From NCBI GenBank assembly GCA_014803435.1, contig JACYFD010000003.1, positions 572,159 to 636,158 of the forward strand: a stretch of DNA of 64,000 nucleotides, read 5' to 3'. The notes beneath the pieces are model-generated. The model ran no database searches and had not been told where the DNA came from. It saw nothing but the letters and a program-made list of their open reading frames with translations. Position numbers and translations under genes: made by a program. Shown in pieces: positions 1 to 10,300 of the stretch (within the stretch, counting starts at the first letter, position 1; each line of letters opens with the position of its first letter). Source of the DNA: Cellulosimicrobium terreum (lineage in GTDB: Bacteria; Actinomycetota; Actinomycetes; Actinomycetales; Cellulomonadaceae).

Positions 1-823
<823 letters not shown>

Positions 824-909
824 TCACGTCGCCGGGGCGGGCCTCACCTGTCGACCTGGTGTGGTGCCCCGCAGCCGCGACTCGCGGCTGCCGGTGTTGG
901 TTGCTGCTT

Positions 910-936
910 CTGTCACTCTCATAGCGAGAGTGCTAA
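910..936. promoter_or_regulatory. CIRCE operator 1 (HrcA site)
   Basis: The right arm GAGTGCTAA (928-936) matches the CIRCE consensus TTAGCACTC-N9-GAGTGCTAA exactly. The left arm CTGTCACTC (910-918) matches it at six of nine positions, with exactly nine bases between the arms. It covers the expected groL transcription start. CIRCE is the known binding site of the heat-shock repressor HrcA. Confidence 0.9.
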
Positions 937-940
937 CGCC

Positions 941-970
941 ATTATTGGCACTCGCACCCTGCGAGTGCAA
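941..970 (-). promoter_or_regulatory. groL promoter
   Basis: On the minus strand a -35-like TTGCAC (970-965) and a -10-like AATAAT (946-941, five of six to TATAAT) are separated by 18 bases. Transcription would start near 934, inside the first CIRCE element, leaving an untranslated leader of about 190 bases before groL. Seen by eye; no transcript data. Confidence 0.6.
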
Positions 971-971
971 G
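945..971. promoter_or_regulatory. CIRCE operator 2 (HrcA site)
   Basis: A second CIRCE copy: left arm TTGGCACTC (945-953), nine-base spacer, right arm GAGTGCAAG (963-971). It starts eight bases after the first copy and covers the -10 to -35 region of the predicted groL promoter. Two tandem copies suggest tight HrcA control. Confidence 0.85.
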
Positions 972-1030
972 GCAGGTCGGCACCTGGCGCCGCGGTATCG
1001 CGACGGGCGAAACGAGCCGCACCTCGTCGC

Positions 1031-1060
1031 CCCCTCGTCGGCCCTCGTCGGCCCTCGTCG
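1031..1060. repeat. 10-bp tandem repeat, three copies
   Basis: The unit GCCCTCGTCG occurs three times end to end (the first copy has C in place of the first G), just upstream of the GH15-like gene. The rest of the 746-1092 interval holds only the groL promoter, the CIRCE sites and the glycosidase promoter. Function unknown. Confidence 0.7.
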
Positions 1061-1092
1061 GCCTCTCGCGGGTGTCGCCTAGGATGCGCGGT

Positions 1093-2562
1093 GTGATCCG
1101 CGCAACACCGGCGTGGCGCCCCGCGGCCGTGGCGTCCTTCGTCCTGGTCCCGGTGCTCACCCTCTCCGCCGCCGCCACCGTCGCGGCCGCACCGTCCGGC
1201 GAGCACATCGACCTGTACCAGGACGGCGTCGCCGTCACGTCCGCCGCGGGACGGAGCGCGCTGTTCCAGCTCCCCGCGGGCTCGGCCGCGACCTTCCTGG
1301 AGGACAGCCGCGTGCTCGACCCCACCTCGCTCGCCCCGAGCGCCGCGGGACTCCAGCCGACGCAGCATCCCCGGCTGGTCGCGGGCGACCCCTCCGCCGC
1401 CGCGCTGATCCTCGACCCGGACAGCGCCGCCGACGCCGCCGCGGCGTCGCGCGACTGGCTCGCCTCCGGTGTCGCCCCCGGGACCGACGGCCCGTTCGCC
1501 GAGCTGGGCGAGGCCGCGCTGCTGGACCTGCACGCCCTCACCCTCGACAACGGCGCGTCGCTCGCGGCGGCGTCCCCGCACTGGCGGTACGTGTGGCCGC
1601 GTGACGCGTCGTTCGTCGCGGCCGCGTTCGCCCGGACCGGGCACGTGGACGACGCCGTCGACGTGCTCTCGTTCCTCGCCGACGTCCAGGAGGACGACGG
1701 CTCGTTCCACGCGCGCTACCTGCCCGACGGCTCCGGGGTGCCGGACGACCGCGGCCTGCAGTCCGACGGCGTCGGCTGGACCCTGTGGGCGGCGGGCATC
1801 GTCCTCGACGAGACGCCGCAGCCCCGGCGGGCCGCCGTCGCTGCGGCCCTGCGCCCGCTCGTCGACGCGTCGAGCGAGCACGCCCTGCGCCTCGTCGACG
1901 GTACCGACGCGCTCCCCCCGGCCTCGGCCGACTACTGGGAGGTCGCCCCGACGTCGCTCACGCTCGGCACCGCCGGTCCGCTGCTCGCAGGGCTCGATTC
2001 CGCGGCGTCGTTCTACGCGACGGCTGACACCCTGCCGGGATCTGCCGCGCCCGGGGACGACGGTGGAGCCGGAGCTCGTGGCGTGGCCACGGCCGCCGCC
2101 GCCGACCGGCTGCGGGCAGCGGTCGAGGACGCGTTCGGCGCGCAGGGCTACCCCCGGCACGTGACGGGTGGCCCGCGCGACGCGTCGACCGCGTTCGTCC
2201 TGCCGCCGTTCCAGCCCGAGCCGCTCGCAGGTGCCGACGTCGCGTGGCACACGTCGATCACCGAGATGCTCCGCCCGGCCGGCGGGCTCGCGCCCGGTGC
2301 GGGCTGGCGCGACGACGGCATCTCCTGGACGCCGCAGACCACGCTCTACGCGCTCGCCGCCGCGTCGTCGGACCGGCCGGAGGACCGCGCATCGGCGCAC
2401 GAGTGGCTGCGCTGGGTCGACGAGCACCGCACCTCCTCCGGCGCGATCCCGGAGAAGGTCCTCGCGGACGGCTCCCCCGCCGCCGTGGCGCCGCTCGCCT
2501 GGAGCTCGGCGCTCGTGGTCCTGGCCCTGGTCGAGCTCGACGGCGCAGCCCTGCCGCGGTAG
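1093..2562 (+). CDS. Secreted GH15-like glucoamylase/glucodextranase-type glycoside hydrolase
   Basis: Predicted exported inverting exo-glycosidase of the GH15 (alpha/alpha)6-barrel type. From GTG 1093 the protein is 489 residues. An N-terminal signal peptide (VPVLTLSAAATVAAA) is followed by the barrel. The motif WRYVWPRDASF (from about residue 164) fits the GH15 W-RDASF signature; DYWEV (about 280-284) holds a candidate general acid Glu, and IPEKV (about 452-456) a candidate base Glu. The bacterial N-terminal beta-sandwich seems short or missing, so this may be a compact member. Start: a TAGGAT hexamer at 1080-1085 sits seven bases before GTG 1093, suggesting a leaderless transcript; ATG 1084 and GTG 1072 are in-frame alternatives. 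Substrate (alpha-glucan, isomaltose or trehalose) cannot be read from sequence. Confidence 0.75.
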   Translation: MIRATPAWRPAAVASFVLVPVLTLSAAATVAAAPSGEHIDLYQDGVAVTSAAGRSALFQLPAGSAATFLEDSRVLDPTSLAPSAAGLQPTQHPRLVAGDPSAAALILDPDSAADAAAASRDWLASGVAPGTDGPFAELGEAALLDLHALTLDNGASLAAASPHWRYVWPRDASFVAAAFARTGHVDDAVDVLSFLADVQEDDGSFHARYLPDGSGVPDDRGLQSDGVGWTLWAAGIVLDETPQPRRAAVAAALRPLVDASSEHALRLVDGTDALPPASADYWEVAPTSLTLGTAGPLLAGLDSAASFYATADTLPGSAAPGDDGGAGARGVATAAAADRLRAAVEDAFGAQGYPRHVTGGPRDASTAFVLPPFQPEPLAGADVAWHTSITEMLRPAGGLAPGAGWRDDGISWTPQTTLYALAAASSDRPEDRASAHEWLRWVDEHRTSSGAIPEKVLADGSPAAVAPLAWSSALVVLALVELDGAALPR

Positions 2563-2589
2563 TACCCCGGTCCGGACCGGGGTACTACC
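2558..2589. terminator. Perfect 32-bp palindrome at the end of the GH15-like gene
   Basis: A zero-spacer perfect palindrome centred at 2573/2574, with arms beginning GGTAGTACCCCGG. It contains the TAG stop of the glycosidase and lies between convergent genes, so it could act as a two-way terminator, although no T tract follows. Its right end runs into the 21-bp direct repeats. Confidence 0.6.
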
Positions 2590-2640
2590 TCGCGAGACTG
2601 CGGTACTACCTCGCGGGGCTGCGGTACTACGTCGCGGGGT
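2581..2640. repeat. 21-bp direct repeats (2.9 copies) between convergent genes
   Basis: Units start at 2581, 2602 and 2623, each beginning GGTACTACCTCGCG (third copy GGTACTACGTCGCG). The first unit's GGTACTACC is also the right end of the adjoining 32-bp palindrome. The last copy overlaps the 3' end of the FAD oxidoreductase gene, whose stop falls inside it. Unit size and array length are too small for a CRISPR. Confidence 0.85.
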
Positions 2641-4120
2641 GGGGGGCGAGATCGGGGGCGTCACGGACGTCGAACTCGCGGTGCAGCACGCGACGGGCGG
2701 CGTACCAGCCGCCGAGGCCGTGCACGCCGGGCCCCGGCGGGGTCGACGCCGAGCACAGGTAGACACCCTCCAGCCCGACGGCGTAGGGGTCGACGCGCGG
2801 GGTCGGGCGCGCGACCATCTGCCACATCGTCACGGCGCCGCCGGCGATGTCCCCGCCGACGTAGCTCTCGTCGTGCTCGGCCATCCGGGCCGCCGGGACG
2901 CAGCGCGACGCGACGACGACGTCCCGGAACCCGGGCGCGAATCGCTCGATCTGCGCGACGACGTCCTCGGTGACGTCGCGCGTCGACCCGGACGGCACAT
3001 GGGCGTAGGTCCACAGCGGCCGCAGCCCGCCGACGGCACGACCGGGGTCGACGACGGTCGGGTCGCTCACGAGGACCATCGGCCGGTCCGCGTGCCGGCC
3101 GGCGGCGACCTGCGCCTCGGCACGAGCCATCTGCGCCCGCGTCCCCCCGACGTGCACCGTCCCGGCGCGGCCGACCTCCGGGTCCGCCCAGGGCACCGGC
3201 CCGGACAGCACGAGATCGACCTTCGCTGCCGCGTTCCCGTGCCGGAACCGGCGCAGCGCCCGCGCGGAGCCGCTCGGGAGCCGGTCGGCAAAGACGTCTG
3301 CCACGACGCCCGGCGCCGTGTCGAAGAGGTACGCGCGGGCGGGCGGCAGGTCGGCGCGCGACCGCACGCGGTGCTCCGGGACGATCTCGCCCCCGTGGGC
3401 GCGCAGGTCGTCGACGAGTGCGGCGACGATCGCCCCGGACCCACTGCGGGGGACCGGCCAGCCGCCGGGCGCGTGACCGAGCGCCGCGAGCAGCAGCGCG
3501 GTGCCCGCCCCGGCGAGGGACGGCAGGGGCGTGATCGCGTGCGCAGCGACGCCGGTGAGCAGCGCGCTCGCCTCGTCCCCCTGGAACCGGCGGCCCCAGG
3601 CCGGGCTCCCCTGCTCCAGCACCGCCGCGCCGAACCGCGCCACGACCGCGGCACCGCCCGGCCGCAGCACCCGTCCCGGGATCGAGCGCTTGTCCCCCAG
3701 CGCGAGGGCGACGACGTCGCGCCAGCCCGCGGCGAGAGGACCGAGCAACCCGTGCCAGGCCGCGCCGTCGGGCCCGCCGAGGCGCTCGGCCGTGCGGTCG
3801 AGGTCCTGGTACGCGATCCCGGCGCGCCCGCCGTCGAGCGGCTGCGCGTACGAGACCTCGGGCACGAGCAGGTCGACGCCCCGTGCCGCGAGGTCGAACG
3901 CCTCGAGGAACGGGGACGCCCACGCCATCGGGTGCACGGCCGAGCACACGTCGTGGACCATGCCGTCGGCGAGACCGAGGTCCGCCGTCCGTGCACCGCC
4001 CCCGACGGTCGGCTGCGCCTCGAGGACCCGCACCGCCAGACCGGCCCGCGCGAGCGTGACCGCCGCGGCGACACCGTTCGGTCCGGAGCCGACGACGACC
4101 GCGTCCAGGTCCTGGGTCAC
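2627..4120 (-). CDS. Phytoene desaturase-like FAD-dependent oxidoreductase (NAD(P)/FAD family)
   Basis: A 497-residue flavin oxidoreductase of the CrtI/PYROXD2-like group. An N-terminal dinucleotide fold (VVVGSGPNGVAAA, residues 8-20, then an acidic beta-2 end VLEAQP) binds FAD. The C-terminal FAD-closing motif is GPGVHGLGG. Carotenoid genes are absent nearby, so a desaturase role is not supported; family members of this type are often of unknown substrate. The start is GTG at 4118-4120. It is convergent with the GH15-like gene and lies 31 bases downstream of the cold-shock gene on the same strand. Confidence 0.8.
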   Translation of the reverse strand: MTQDLDAVVVGSGPNGVAAAVTLARAGLAVRVLEAQPTVGGGARTADLGLADGMVHDVCSAVHPMAWASPFLEAFDLAARGVDLLVPEVSYAQPLDGGRAGIAYQDLDRTAERLGGPDGAAWHGLLGPLAAGWRDVVALALGDKRSIPGRVLRPGGAAVVARFGAAVLEQGSPAWGRRFQGDEASALLTGVAAHAITPLPSLAGAGTALLLAALGHAPGGWPVPRSGSGAIVAALVDDLRAHGGEIVPEHRVRSRADLPPARAYLFDTAPGVVADVFADRLPSGSARALRRFRHGNAAAKVDLVLSGPVPWADPEVGRAGTVHVGGTRAQMARAEAQVAAGRHADRPMVLVSDPTVVDPGRAVGGLRPLWTYAHVPSGSTRDVTEDVVAQIERFAPGFRDVVVASRCVPAARMAEHDESYVGGDIAGGAVTMWQMVARPTPRVDPYAVGLEGVYLCSASTPPGPGVHGLGGWYAARRVLHREFDVRDAPDLAPHPAT

Positions 4121-4151
4121 GCGCGTCCCGTCGGCATCACGTCGGGACCCG

Positions 4152-4355
4152 TCAGAGCGGTCGGACCTGCTCGGCCTGCGGCCCCTTGGCCCCCTGCCCC
4201 TGCTCGAACTCGACCTGCTGGCCCTCCTCGAGGGAGCGGTAACCGTCGCTCTGGATCGCGCTGAAGTGGACGAAGAGGTCCTGGCCTCCGTCGGCCGGGG
4301 TGATGAACCCGTAGCCCTTCTCGGAGTTGAACCACTTCACGGTGCCCTGGGCCAT
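4152..4355 (-). CDS. Cold-shock protein, CspA family
   Basis: A 67-residue single-stranded nucleic-acid binding protein, one OB-fold, acting as an RNA chaperone. Both RNA-binding motifs are clear: RNP1 KGYGFITP and RNP2 LFVHFSAI. The start ATG 4353-4355 (MAQGTVKWF) is chosen over an upstream ATG at 4400 because CspA proteins begin here and a GAGGAG ribosome site precedes it. A TAGGCT -10 (4417-4412, minus) predicts a leader of about 50 bases, as is usual for cold-shock genes. Confidence 0.95.
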   Translation of the reverse strand: MAQGTVKWFNSEKGYGFITPADGGQDLFVHFSAIQSDGYRSLEEGQQVEFEQGQGAKGPQAEQVRPL

Positions 4356-4463
4356 CGAGAACTCCTCGTGCGTCGTCGACCGCGAGACGCCTTCCGCCAC
4401 GCGGTACGTCGAGCCTAGCCGCGAACCCGGACGGGCGAAAGGTCGCGAGTGCCCCTGATCGGA

Positions 4464-5123
4464 TCAGCCTGCGGGAGTCAGCTCAGACTTCACGATGACG
4501 ACGACGTCGCCCGTGCGCAGCGGCTGCTGGCTGACGTTCTCCGCGGGGACGCCGAGGATCGCGGCGACGGCGGCGGCGGTGTCGCTCCGGTCCGCGGCAT
4601 ACCAGACGGTGGTTCCCGAGACGTCGTCCGGGCTGCCGTCGTAGTCGGCCGCCTCGACCTGTGTGAAACCCTCGCCCGTGAGCGCGTCGCGGCCCTTGCC
4701 GGCCTCGCCGCCGATGCCGCTCGCGTTGAGCACACGCACGTAGGCACCGGTGTCGGCGACCTCGAGCAGCGCGGCGATGTCCGTCGCGTCCTCGGTCTCC
4801 TCCGACTCCTCGTCCGTCGGCTCGGACTCCTCGCCCGTCGGCTCGTCGGTCTCGGCGGGCTCCTCGGTGGCCTCGTCGGTCGGCGCCGCGGGCTCCTCCA
4901 CCGACGGCTCCGTCGACTGCGCCTGCGGAGGCGCCTCGGACGACCCGTCGAGGAACAGCGCGAAGCCCCCGTACGCGACGCCCGCGAAGATCACGGCGAC
5001 CAGCAGGAACGGCCAGGTCTTGCTCCAGCCGCCGCGCGGGGTGCGGTGCACCCCGACGGGCGCGCCCTGCGGCGCGGGAGCGTCGAACTCGTCGGGCGCG
5101 TAGGGGTAGCGGCTCTTCGTCAC
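4464..5123 (-). CDS. Membrane-anchored LytR_C domain protein
   Basis: A 219-residue protein with a short cytosolic N-terminus, one membrane helix (about 37-58, TWPFLLVAVIFAGVAYGGFALF), a low-complexity acidic E/T/P spacer (about 65-115) and a C-terminal LytR_C (cell-envelope attenuator) domain (about 119-219, with VRVLNASG and TTVWYAADR). Known LytR_C domains occur in envelope proteins; this one lacks the LytR-Cps2A-Psr catalytic domain, so a structural or binding role is likelier than ligase activity. A TACCCT hexamer (5135-5130, minus) lies six bases before the GTG start, suggesting leaderless expression. Upstream comes the DUF3263 gene on the same strand. Confidence 0.85.
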   Translation of the reverse strand: MTKSRYPYAPDEFDAPAPQGAPVGVHRTPRGGWSKTWPFLLVAVIFAGVAYGGFALFLDGSSEAPPQAQSTEPSVEEPAAPTDEATEEPAETDEPTGEESEPTDEESEETEDATDIAALLEVADTGAYVRVLNASGIGGEAGKGRDALTGEGFTQVEAADYDGSPDDVSGTTVWYAADRSDTAAAVAAILGVPAENVSQQPLRTGDVVVIVKSELTPAG

Positions 5124-5225
5124 GGCGCCAGGGTAGCCCGGTCCGCCCGGATGACTAAACGCCCTGTTCGTCGGGCCTTCACGGGGACGCCTCGCCTGGG
5201 GCGCCGGGAGTCCGCCGACCGGCGG

Positions 5226-5537
5226 TCAGATCCCGTCGAGCCGGCGGGCCGTGCGTGCGCGCTGTCGCGTCGACCGCAGCCGACGCAGCCGCTTGATCAG
5301 CATCGGGTCGTACGCGAGCGCCGCCGGGGAGTCGATGAGCGCGTTGAGCACCTGGTAGTAGCGCGTCGCGGACATGTCGAACAGCTCGCGGACGGCCTGC
5401 TCCTTCGCGCCCGAATACTTCCACCACTGGCGCTCGAACGCGATGACCTCGCGGTCCCGCGCGCTCAGGCCGGACTCCTCGTCCTGCGCGTCCGACGCGG
5501 TCGTGCCGTCGGGCAGGGCGTACGCCGCCTCGCTCAT
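5226..5537 (-). CDS. DUF3263 family protein
   Basis: A 103-residue conserved actinobacterial protein of unknown function. The core ([16 protein letters not shown], then [20 protein letters not shown]) is strongly helical and resembles a sigma-like or helix-turn-helix segment. The start at 5537 is preferred over an upstream ATG at 5576 because a strong GGAGGAGG site precedes it. It is conserved next to LytR_C genes in many actinobacteria, which is also its position here. Possible DNA-binding regulator (inference). Confidence 0.85.
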   Translation of the reverse strand: MSEAAYALPDGTTASDAQDEESGLSARDREVIAFERQWWKYSGAKEQAVRELFDMSATRYYQVLNALIDSPAALAYDPMLIKRLRRLRSTRQRARTARRLDGI

Positions 5538-5695
5538 CCGTTCCTCCTCCACACCGGGACCACGCAGGATCGTCACGCCTGCGCCGCCCAGCCTACGCAG
5601 CGAACCACACCGGTGTCATTCGCCCTCGCCGCAGAGCCCGACCTCGCCGCCGACGGGTTCCTGCGGGGAGGTCGGCCGGACTACCCTCGGGACCC

Positions 5696-6394
5696 GTGGA
5701 GAGCGCACCCGGTACGACCCGCCCCTCGCTCGCGAGCGTCGTCGCCCCCGACTGGGCGCAGGCCCTGGCGCCCGTCGAGCCGCAGGTCCACGCGATAGGC
5801 GACTTCCTGCGCGCGGAGGTCGCGTCCGGGCGGGAGTACCTGCCCGCGCCGGCGGCGATCCTCAACGCGTTCTCGCGCCCGCTCGCGCAGGTGCGTGTCC
5901 TCGTCGTCGGGCAGGACCCGTACCCGACGCCGGGCCACCCGATGGGCCTGTCGTTCTCCGTCCAGCCCGACGTGCGGCCCGTGCCCCGGTCGCTGGCGAA
6001 CATCTTCACGGAGCTCTCGGACGACGTCGGGGTCCCCCGTCCCGCGACGGGCGACCTGTCCGCGTGGGCGGACCAGGGCGTCATGCTGCTCAACCGCGTC
6101 CTCACGGTCCGGCCCGGCGAGCCGGGCTCCCACCGCGGCAAGGGCTGGGAGGCCGTGACCGAGGCCGCGATCCGCGCACTCGTGGCGCGCGACGCCCCGC
6201 TCGTCGCGATCCTGTGGGGCCGCGACGCCGGGACGCTGCGCCCGATGCTCGGCGACACGCCCGTCGTCGCGAGCGCCCACCCGAGCCCGCTGTCCGCGCA
6301 CCGCGGCTTCTTCGGCTCCCGCCCCTTCTCTCGCGTCGACGAGCTCCTCGCCGCCCAGGGCGCACCCCCGGTCGACTGGCACCTGCCCACCTAG
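5696..6394 (+). CDS. ung: Uracil-DNA glycosylase, family 1
   Basis: Removes uracil from DNA, starting base-excision repair. The 232-residue protein has the water-activating motif GQDPYP (72-77) with the catalytic Asp, and the intercalating loop [13 protein letters not shown] (from His195). Length is normal for Ung. GTG 5696 follows a TACCCT hexamer (5682-5687) by eight bases with no ribosome site, suggesting a leaderless transcript. It is divergent from DUF3263, and an SGNH hydrolase follows on the same strand. Confidence 0.97.
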   Translation: MESAPGTTRPSLASVVAPDWAQALAPVEPQVHAIGDFLRAEVASGREYLPAPAAILNAFSRPLAQVRVLVVGQDPYPTPGHPMGLSFSVQPDVRPVPRSLANIFTELSDDVGVPRPATGDLSAWADQGVMLLNRVLTVRPGEPGSHRGKGWEAVTEAAIRALVARDAPLVAILWGRDAGTLRPMLGDTPVVASAHPSPLSAHRGFFGSRPFSRVDELLAAQGAPPVDWHLPT

Positions 6395-6428
6395 GTGCAC
6401 CCGGACCATGGAGGAGCACAATGGGCCG

Positions 6429-7289
6429 GTGACCTCGCCGAACCCCTCCACGTCCCAGACCTCCGGACCGCAGCCGACCGAGGGCGCCGCCGCACCACGA
6501 TGGCGCAGCTACGTCGCGATCGGCGACTCGTTCAGCGAGGGCCTGTGGGACCCGTACCCGGGCGAGGACGACCACCAGCGCGGCTGGGCGGACCTACTCT
6601 CGCAGCACCTGTCCGAGCGGCGCGTCGCCGCGGGCGACGAGCCCCTGCAGTACGCGAACCTCGCCATCCGGGGGCGCAAGCTGCGCTCGATCCTCACCGA
6701 GCAGGTCCCCGCGGCGCTCGAGATCAGGCCCGACCTCGTCAGCCTCGTCGGCGGGGGCAACGACATCCTGCGTCCGCGCGCCGACGTCGACCTGCTCACC
6801 CGGCACCTCGAGCACGCTGTCGCGCGACTGCGCGCCGCCGGCATCGACGTCCTGCTCGCGACAGGCTTCGACGCGTCGCGCTCGCCGCTCGTCGGCATGA
6901 CGCGCCAGCGGGTCGGTCTCTTCAACACCCAGATCTGGTCCATCGCGCGCCGCCAGGGCGCGTACGTGCTCGACATGTGGGGCATGCGCGCGCTGCAGGA
7001 CTGGCGCATGTGGTCCGAGGACCGCATCCACCTCACCCCGGACGGGCACCGCCGCGCGGCACAGGCCGCGCTGGTCGCGCTCGGCCAGGCGCCCGACGAC
7101 GCGGCCTGGGACGACCCGCTCGCCCCCCTGCCGCCGGCCCCGGCCATCGACCGCGCCCGGCAGAACGCGCAGTGGGTGCGCGCGCACGTCGTGCCGTGGG
7201 CACAGCGGCGCCTGCGGGGGACGTCCTCGGGCGACGGGCGTCTGCCCAAGGCCCCTGCGCTGCAGCCGGTCCCCCTCGCCCAGGACTGA
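6429..7289 (+). CDS. SGNH/GDSL-type hydrolase
   Basis: A 286-residue esterase/lipase-like hydrolase without a signal peptide, so probably cytosolic. The four SGNH blocks are visible: GDSFSEG (Ser about 34), a Gly in the ANLAIRG block, GGGND (Asn about 111) and DRIHLTPDGH (Asp about 198, His about 201). Substrate unknown. Start: CACAAT (6417-6422) precedes GTG 6429 by six bases, fitting a leaderless start; an in-frame ATG at 6408 would give 293 residues. Convergent with the mannan-enzyme gene. Confidence 0.85.
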   Translation: MTSPNPSTSQTSGPQPTEGAAAPRWRSYVAIGDSFSEGLWDPYPGEDDHQRGWADLLSQHLSERRVAAGDEPLQYANLAIRGRKLRSILTEQVPAALEIRPDLVSLVGGGNDILRPRADVDLLTRHLEHAVARLRAAGIDVLLATGFDASRSPLVGMTRQRVGLFNTQIWSIARRQGAYVLDMWGMRALQDWRMWSEDRIHLTPDGHRRAAQAALVALGQAPDDAAWDDPLAPLPPAPAIDRARQNAQWVRAHVVPWAQRRLRGTSSGDGRLPKAPALQPVPLAQD

Positions 7290-7294
7290 GCACG

Positions 7295-7334
7295 GCTCAG
7301 GCCGGCAGGTCGAAGGACCTGCCGGCCGGAGCCT
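7295..7334. terminator. Bidirectional terminator hairpin
   Basis: A 12-bp perfect stem GGCCGGCAGGTC (7301-7312) pairs with 7317-7328 across a GAAG tetraloop. Five more pairs (7295-7299 with 7330-7334) follow a single mismatch. It sits between the convergent SGNH and GH92/GH76 genes. Confidence 0.8.
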
Positions 7335-7346
7335 GTCGCGTCTGCG

Positions 7347-10300
7347 TCAGCAGGTTGCCGCGGGGTACGCCACCTCCTGCGTGACACGCTGGCCGCCGCC
7401 GGACGGGACCGCCGTCACGGTGACGCTGCCCGCCTCGACGTCCGTCGACCGCACCGAGAACGACTGGTAGCCGTTCTTGCCGCCCGCCACCGCGGCGAAC
7501 GACTTCTCTCCGAACGGCGTCGTCACCGCGATGTCGAGCGGCCCCGTCCCGAGGTTCGTCGCCCGGACCGCGACGTAGGCCTTCCCGACGAGGCACCGTG
7601 CCTGCACGTCGACGCCGACCTGCGGCGCCTGCGGCGTCGCGGCGAGCAGCGCGCTCAGGGCGCTGGCCTGGGTCCGCCAGTCGAACGCGTTCGGGTGCTG
7701 CGCGGACTCCCCGCCCGCCCAGCGCACGCCGAGCCGGTCGCCCGACGTCCGGTCCTGCGCCCAGATCGTCGAGGCCTGACGGTCCACGAACTCCTGGTAC
7801 TCCTCGGCACCGGTCGTGTCGTTGAGGTCCATGAGGTACCGCATGAACACGCCCTTGAACTGCTTGCCGTTGTCGTCGCAGGTCGTGTCGAGCGCGTCGC
7901 AGCTCTCCGTGAGCACCCCGTCGGAGACGAGCTCGTCCGAGGCCAGCGCGGCGTCCGCGAGGTGCTCCGCCGTCTCCAGCGGCTCCGCGTCGCCCGTCGC
8001 GCGGTGGAGCTCCAGGCCGGCGCCGATCGCGAGGCCCTGGTTGTAGCTCCACACCGTGCCGCCGTTGTTGCGGCAGTCACCCGTGAGGCCGTCGTTGACG
8101 AGCCCGTCGCCGTTGATCATCCCGCTCGCCCCGAGCCAGTCCCAGCCCGTCTGCGCGCGGTCGAGCCACGCCGTGTCGCCGTCGATGCGGTTGTGCAGCT
8201 CGGCCGCGAGGCGCACGTACAGGCCGTTGGTCACGGCGTTCTTGTACGTCCGCTCGGCGTCCCACCACACGCCGCCGCCGCACGTGCTCTCGTCCCAGTA
8301 GCCGTCGACGAAGTCACCGATCGTGACCGCCATGTCGAGGTACTTCTGGTCGCCCGTGAGGTCGTAGGCCGAGACCCACGCGAGGCCCCACCAGGCGGAG
8401 TCGTCGATCGCCCGGCTCGTGAAGTTGCCGAGCAGCTCGTCGCCCGACATCTCGCCCGCCGGGAACGGCGCCTTGTTCCGCTCGAACGTGCGGTCGACCT
8501 GCTCCAGGTAGCTCAGGTCGCCCGTGCGCTCCATGTAGTCGATCACGGTGTTCGTCGCGACGGCGGAGTTCCACCAGCTCGACGGCCACCAGGCCTTCTC
8601 GGCGTCGTAGTCGTCCATCAGGGTGCGCACCGCGCTCGTGGCACGCTGCACCGCGGGCGGGTTCTCGACCAGCGCGTCCACGAGCGGCAGCAGCACCTCG
8701 CGGGCGTGGTCGCTCACCTGGCTCGTCGGAGCGTCGGCGAGGGTGGACCGCAGGCTCGCGAGCGCATCGGCCACCTCGGCCGCGTGCGCACCGTCCACCT
8801 GCTCCTGCGCCGTGTCGACCAGGTCGACCAGGTCGGTCGCGGTCGCGTCGTCGACGTCCCCGCTGCGCTGCAGCGCCCCGACCTGGGCGCGGATCTCGTC
8901 CAGGCCGGTGCTCGCGGTGAGCCACTGCGACAGGAGCCGGTCGAGCTCGGCGCGCGTCGCGTCGTCGAGCTGGGCCGTGGGCGTGGTGTCGACCGCGGCG
9001 CGAAGGGCCCGCAGCTGCGTGACGACGCCCGCGGCGTCGTGCGCGTCCTGCGCGTCCTGCGCCGCGTCCACGACCGCCCCGAGACGATCGGCGGTCTCCG
9101 CCGGGATGCGGTCCGCCTCCAGCGCCTGCGTGATGGCGTCGGCGAGCTCGGCCACGTCGGGGGTGTGCGAGAGGATCTCGATCTCCGAGAGCGTCGCGGC
9201 CCCGCCGGTCGACCCGGTGACGTGCAGCCGGTAGAACCGGTGCACCTGCGGGTCGGCGATCGAGAACGCCCGGGTCTCACGACGGTTGGCGAACGTCTCG
9301 TCCGTCCGCTCGTCGAGCGTCGTCCAGGTCTCGCCGTCCGTCGAGCCCTCGACGGTCCAGGCGGTCGGGTCCGCGCCGGCCTCGGCAGCCGACGTGAGCG
9401 TGTACATCGCGCCCCGCGCCGTCGTGCCGGCCAGCTCGTACGTGACGGCGTCGGAACCGACGACGACGTCGGCGGACGACGTGTCGTCGAACAGCGCCTC
9501 CGCGTCCGTGCCCTCGCGGTCGACCGTGGCCGTCCCCGACCCGGTCGCGTCGGCGAGCGGGTCGGGCAGGTCGTCACCCTGCGTGATCGACGGCGGGGCG
9601 TCGTCCGCGCCGGTGCCCCAGTCCGAGGGGGTCGGGCCCATGTCGAACACGATCGTGCCGCCGTCGGCGAGCTGGTCGTGCGTGAGGTAGGTCGCCGACT
9701 GCTCGACGCCGTTGACGGTGACGCCCTGGACGTAGATGTTCTCCGCGCTGTTCTTCGGCGCGTCGATCGTCAGGTCCCTGCCGTTCTCGAGGTGGACCGT
9801 CGCCTGCGTGAACAGCGGCGAGCCGATCACGTACGACGGGCTGCCCATCTGCAGCGGGTAGAACCCGAGGGAGCTGAACAGCCACCAGGCCGACATCTCG
9901 CCGTTGTCCTCGTCGCCCGGGTAGCCCAGGCCGATGTCGTTGCCCGTGAACGAGCGGGCCATCGCGGTCCGCACCGTCTCGGCGGTCTTCGCGGGCTCAC
10001 CCGCGAACGCGTACATGTACGGGATGTGGTGCGAGACCTGGTTGCTCAGGCCCCACTGGCCCTGACGCACGGCCTTGGCCTCACGCATCTCGTGGATGGC
10101 ACCGCCGTACGAGCCGGGCTTGGACGCCGTCTCCGGCGTCGCGAAGAACTCGTCGAGCTTCGCGCCGAGCGCGTCCGTGCCGCCGTACAGGTTCGCCAGC
10201 CCCTGGCCGTCCTGCACCGCGTGGAACGCGAAGTTCCAGCCGTCGGTCTCGGTGAACTCGTTGCCCCACACCTCGGGGTCGAAGTCCGCGGCCTTCTGGT

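Noticed and set aside
2581-2640. CRISPR array
   Set aside because: Units are contiguous 21-mers without spacers and only about three copies; no cas genes nearby.
919-2766. A 615-codon minus-strand open frame over the GH15-like gene
   Set aside because: The opposite frame encodes a signal peptide and GH15 motifs; this one is Arg/Gly-rich shadow and would overlap the CIRCE sites.
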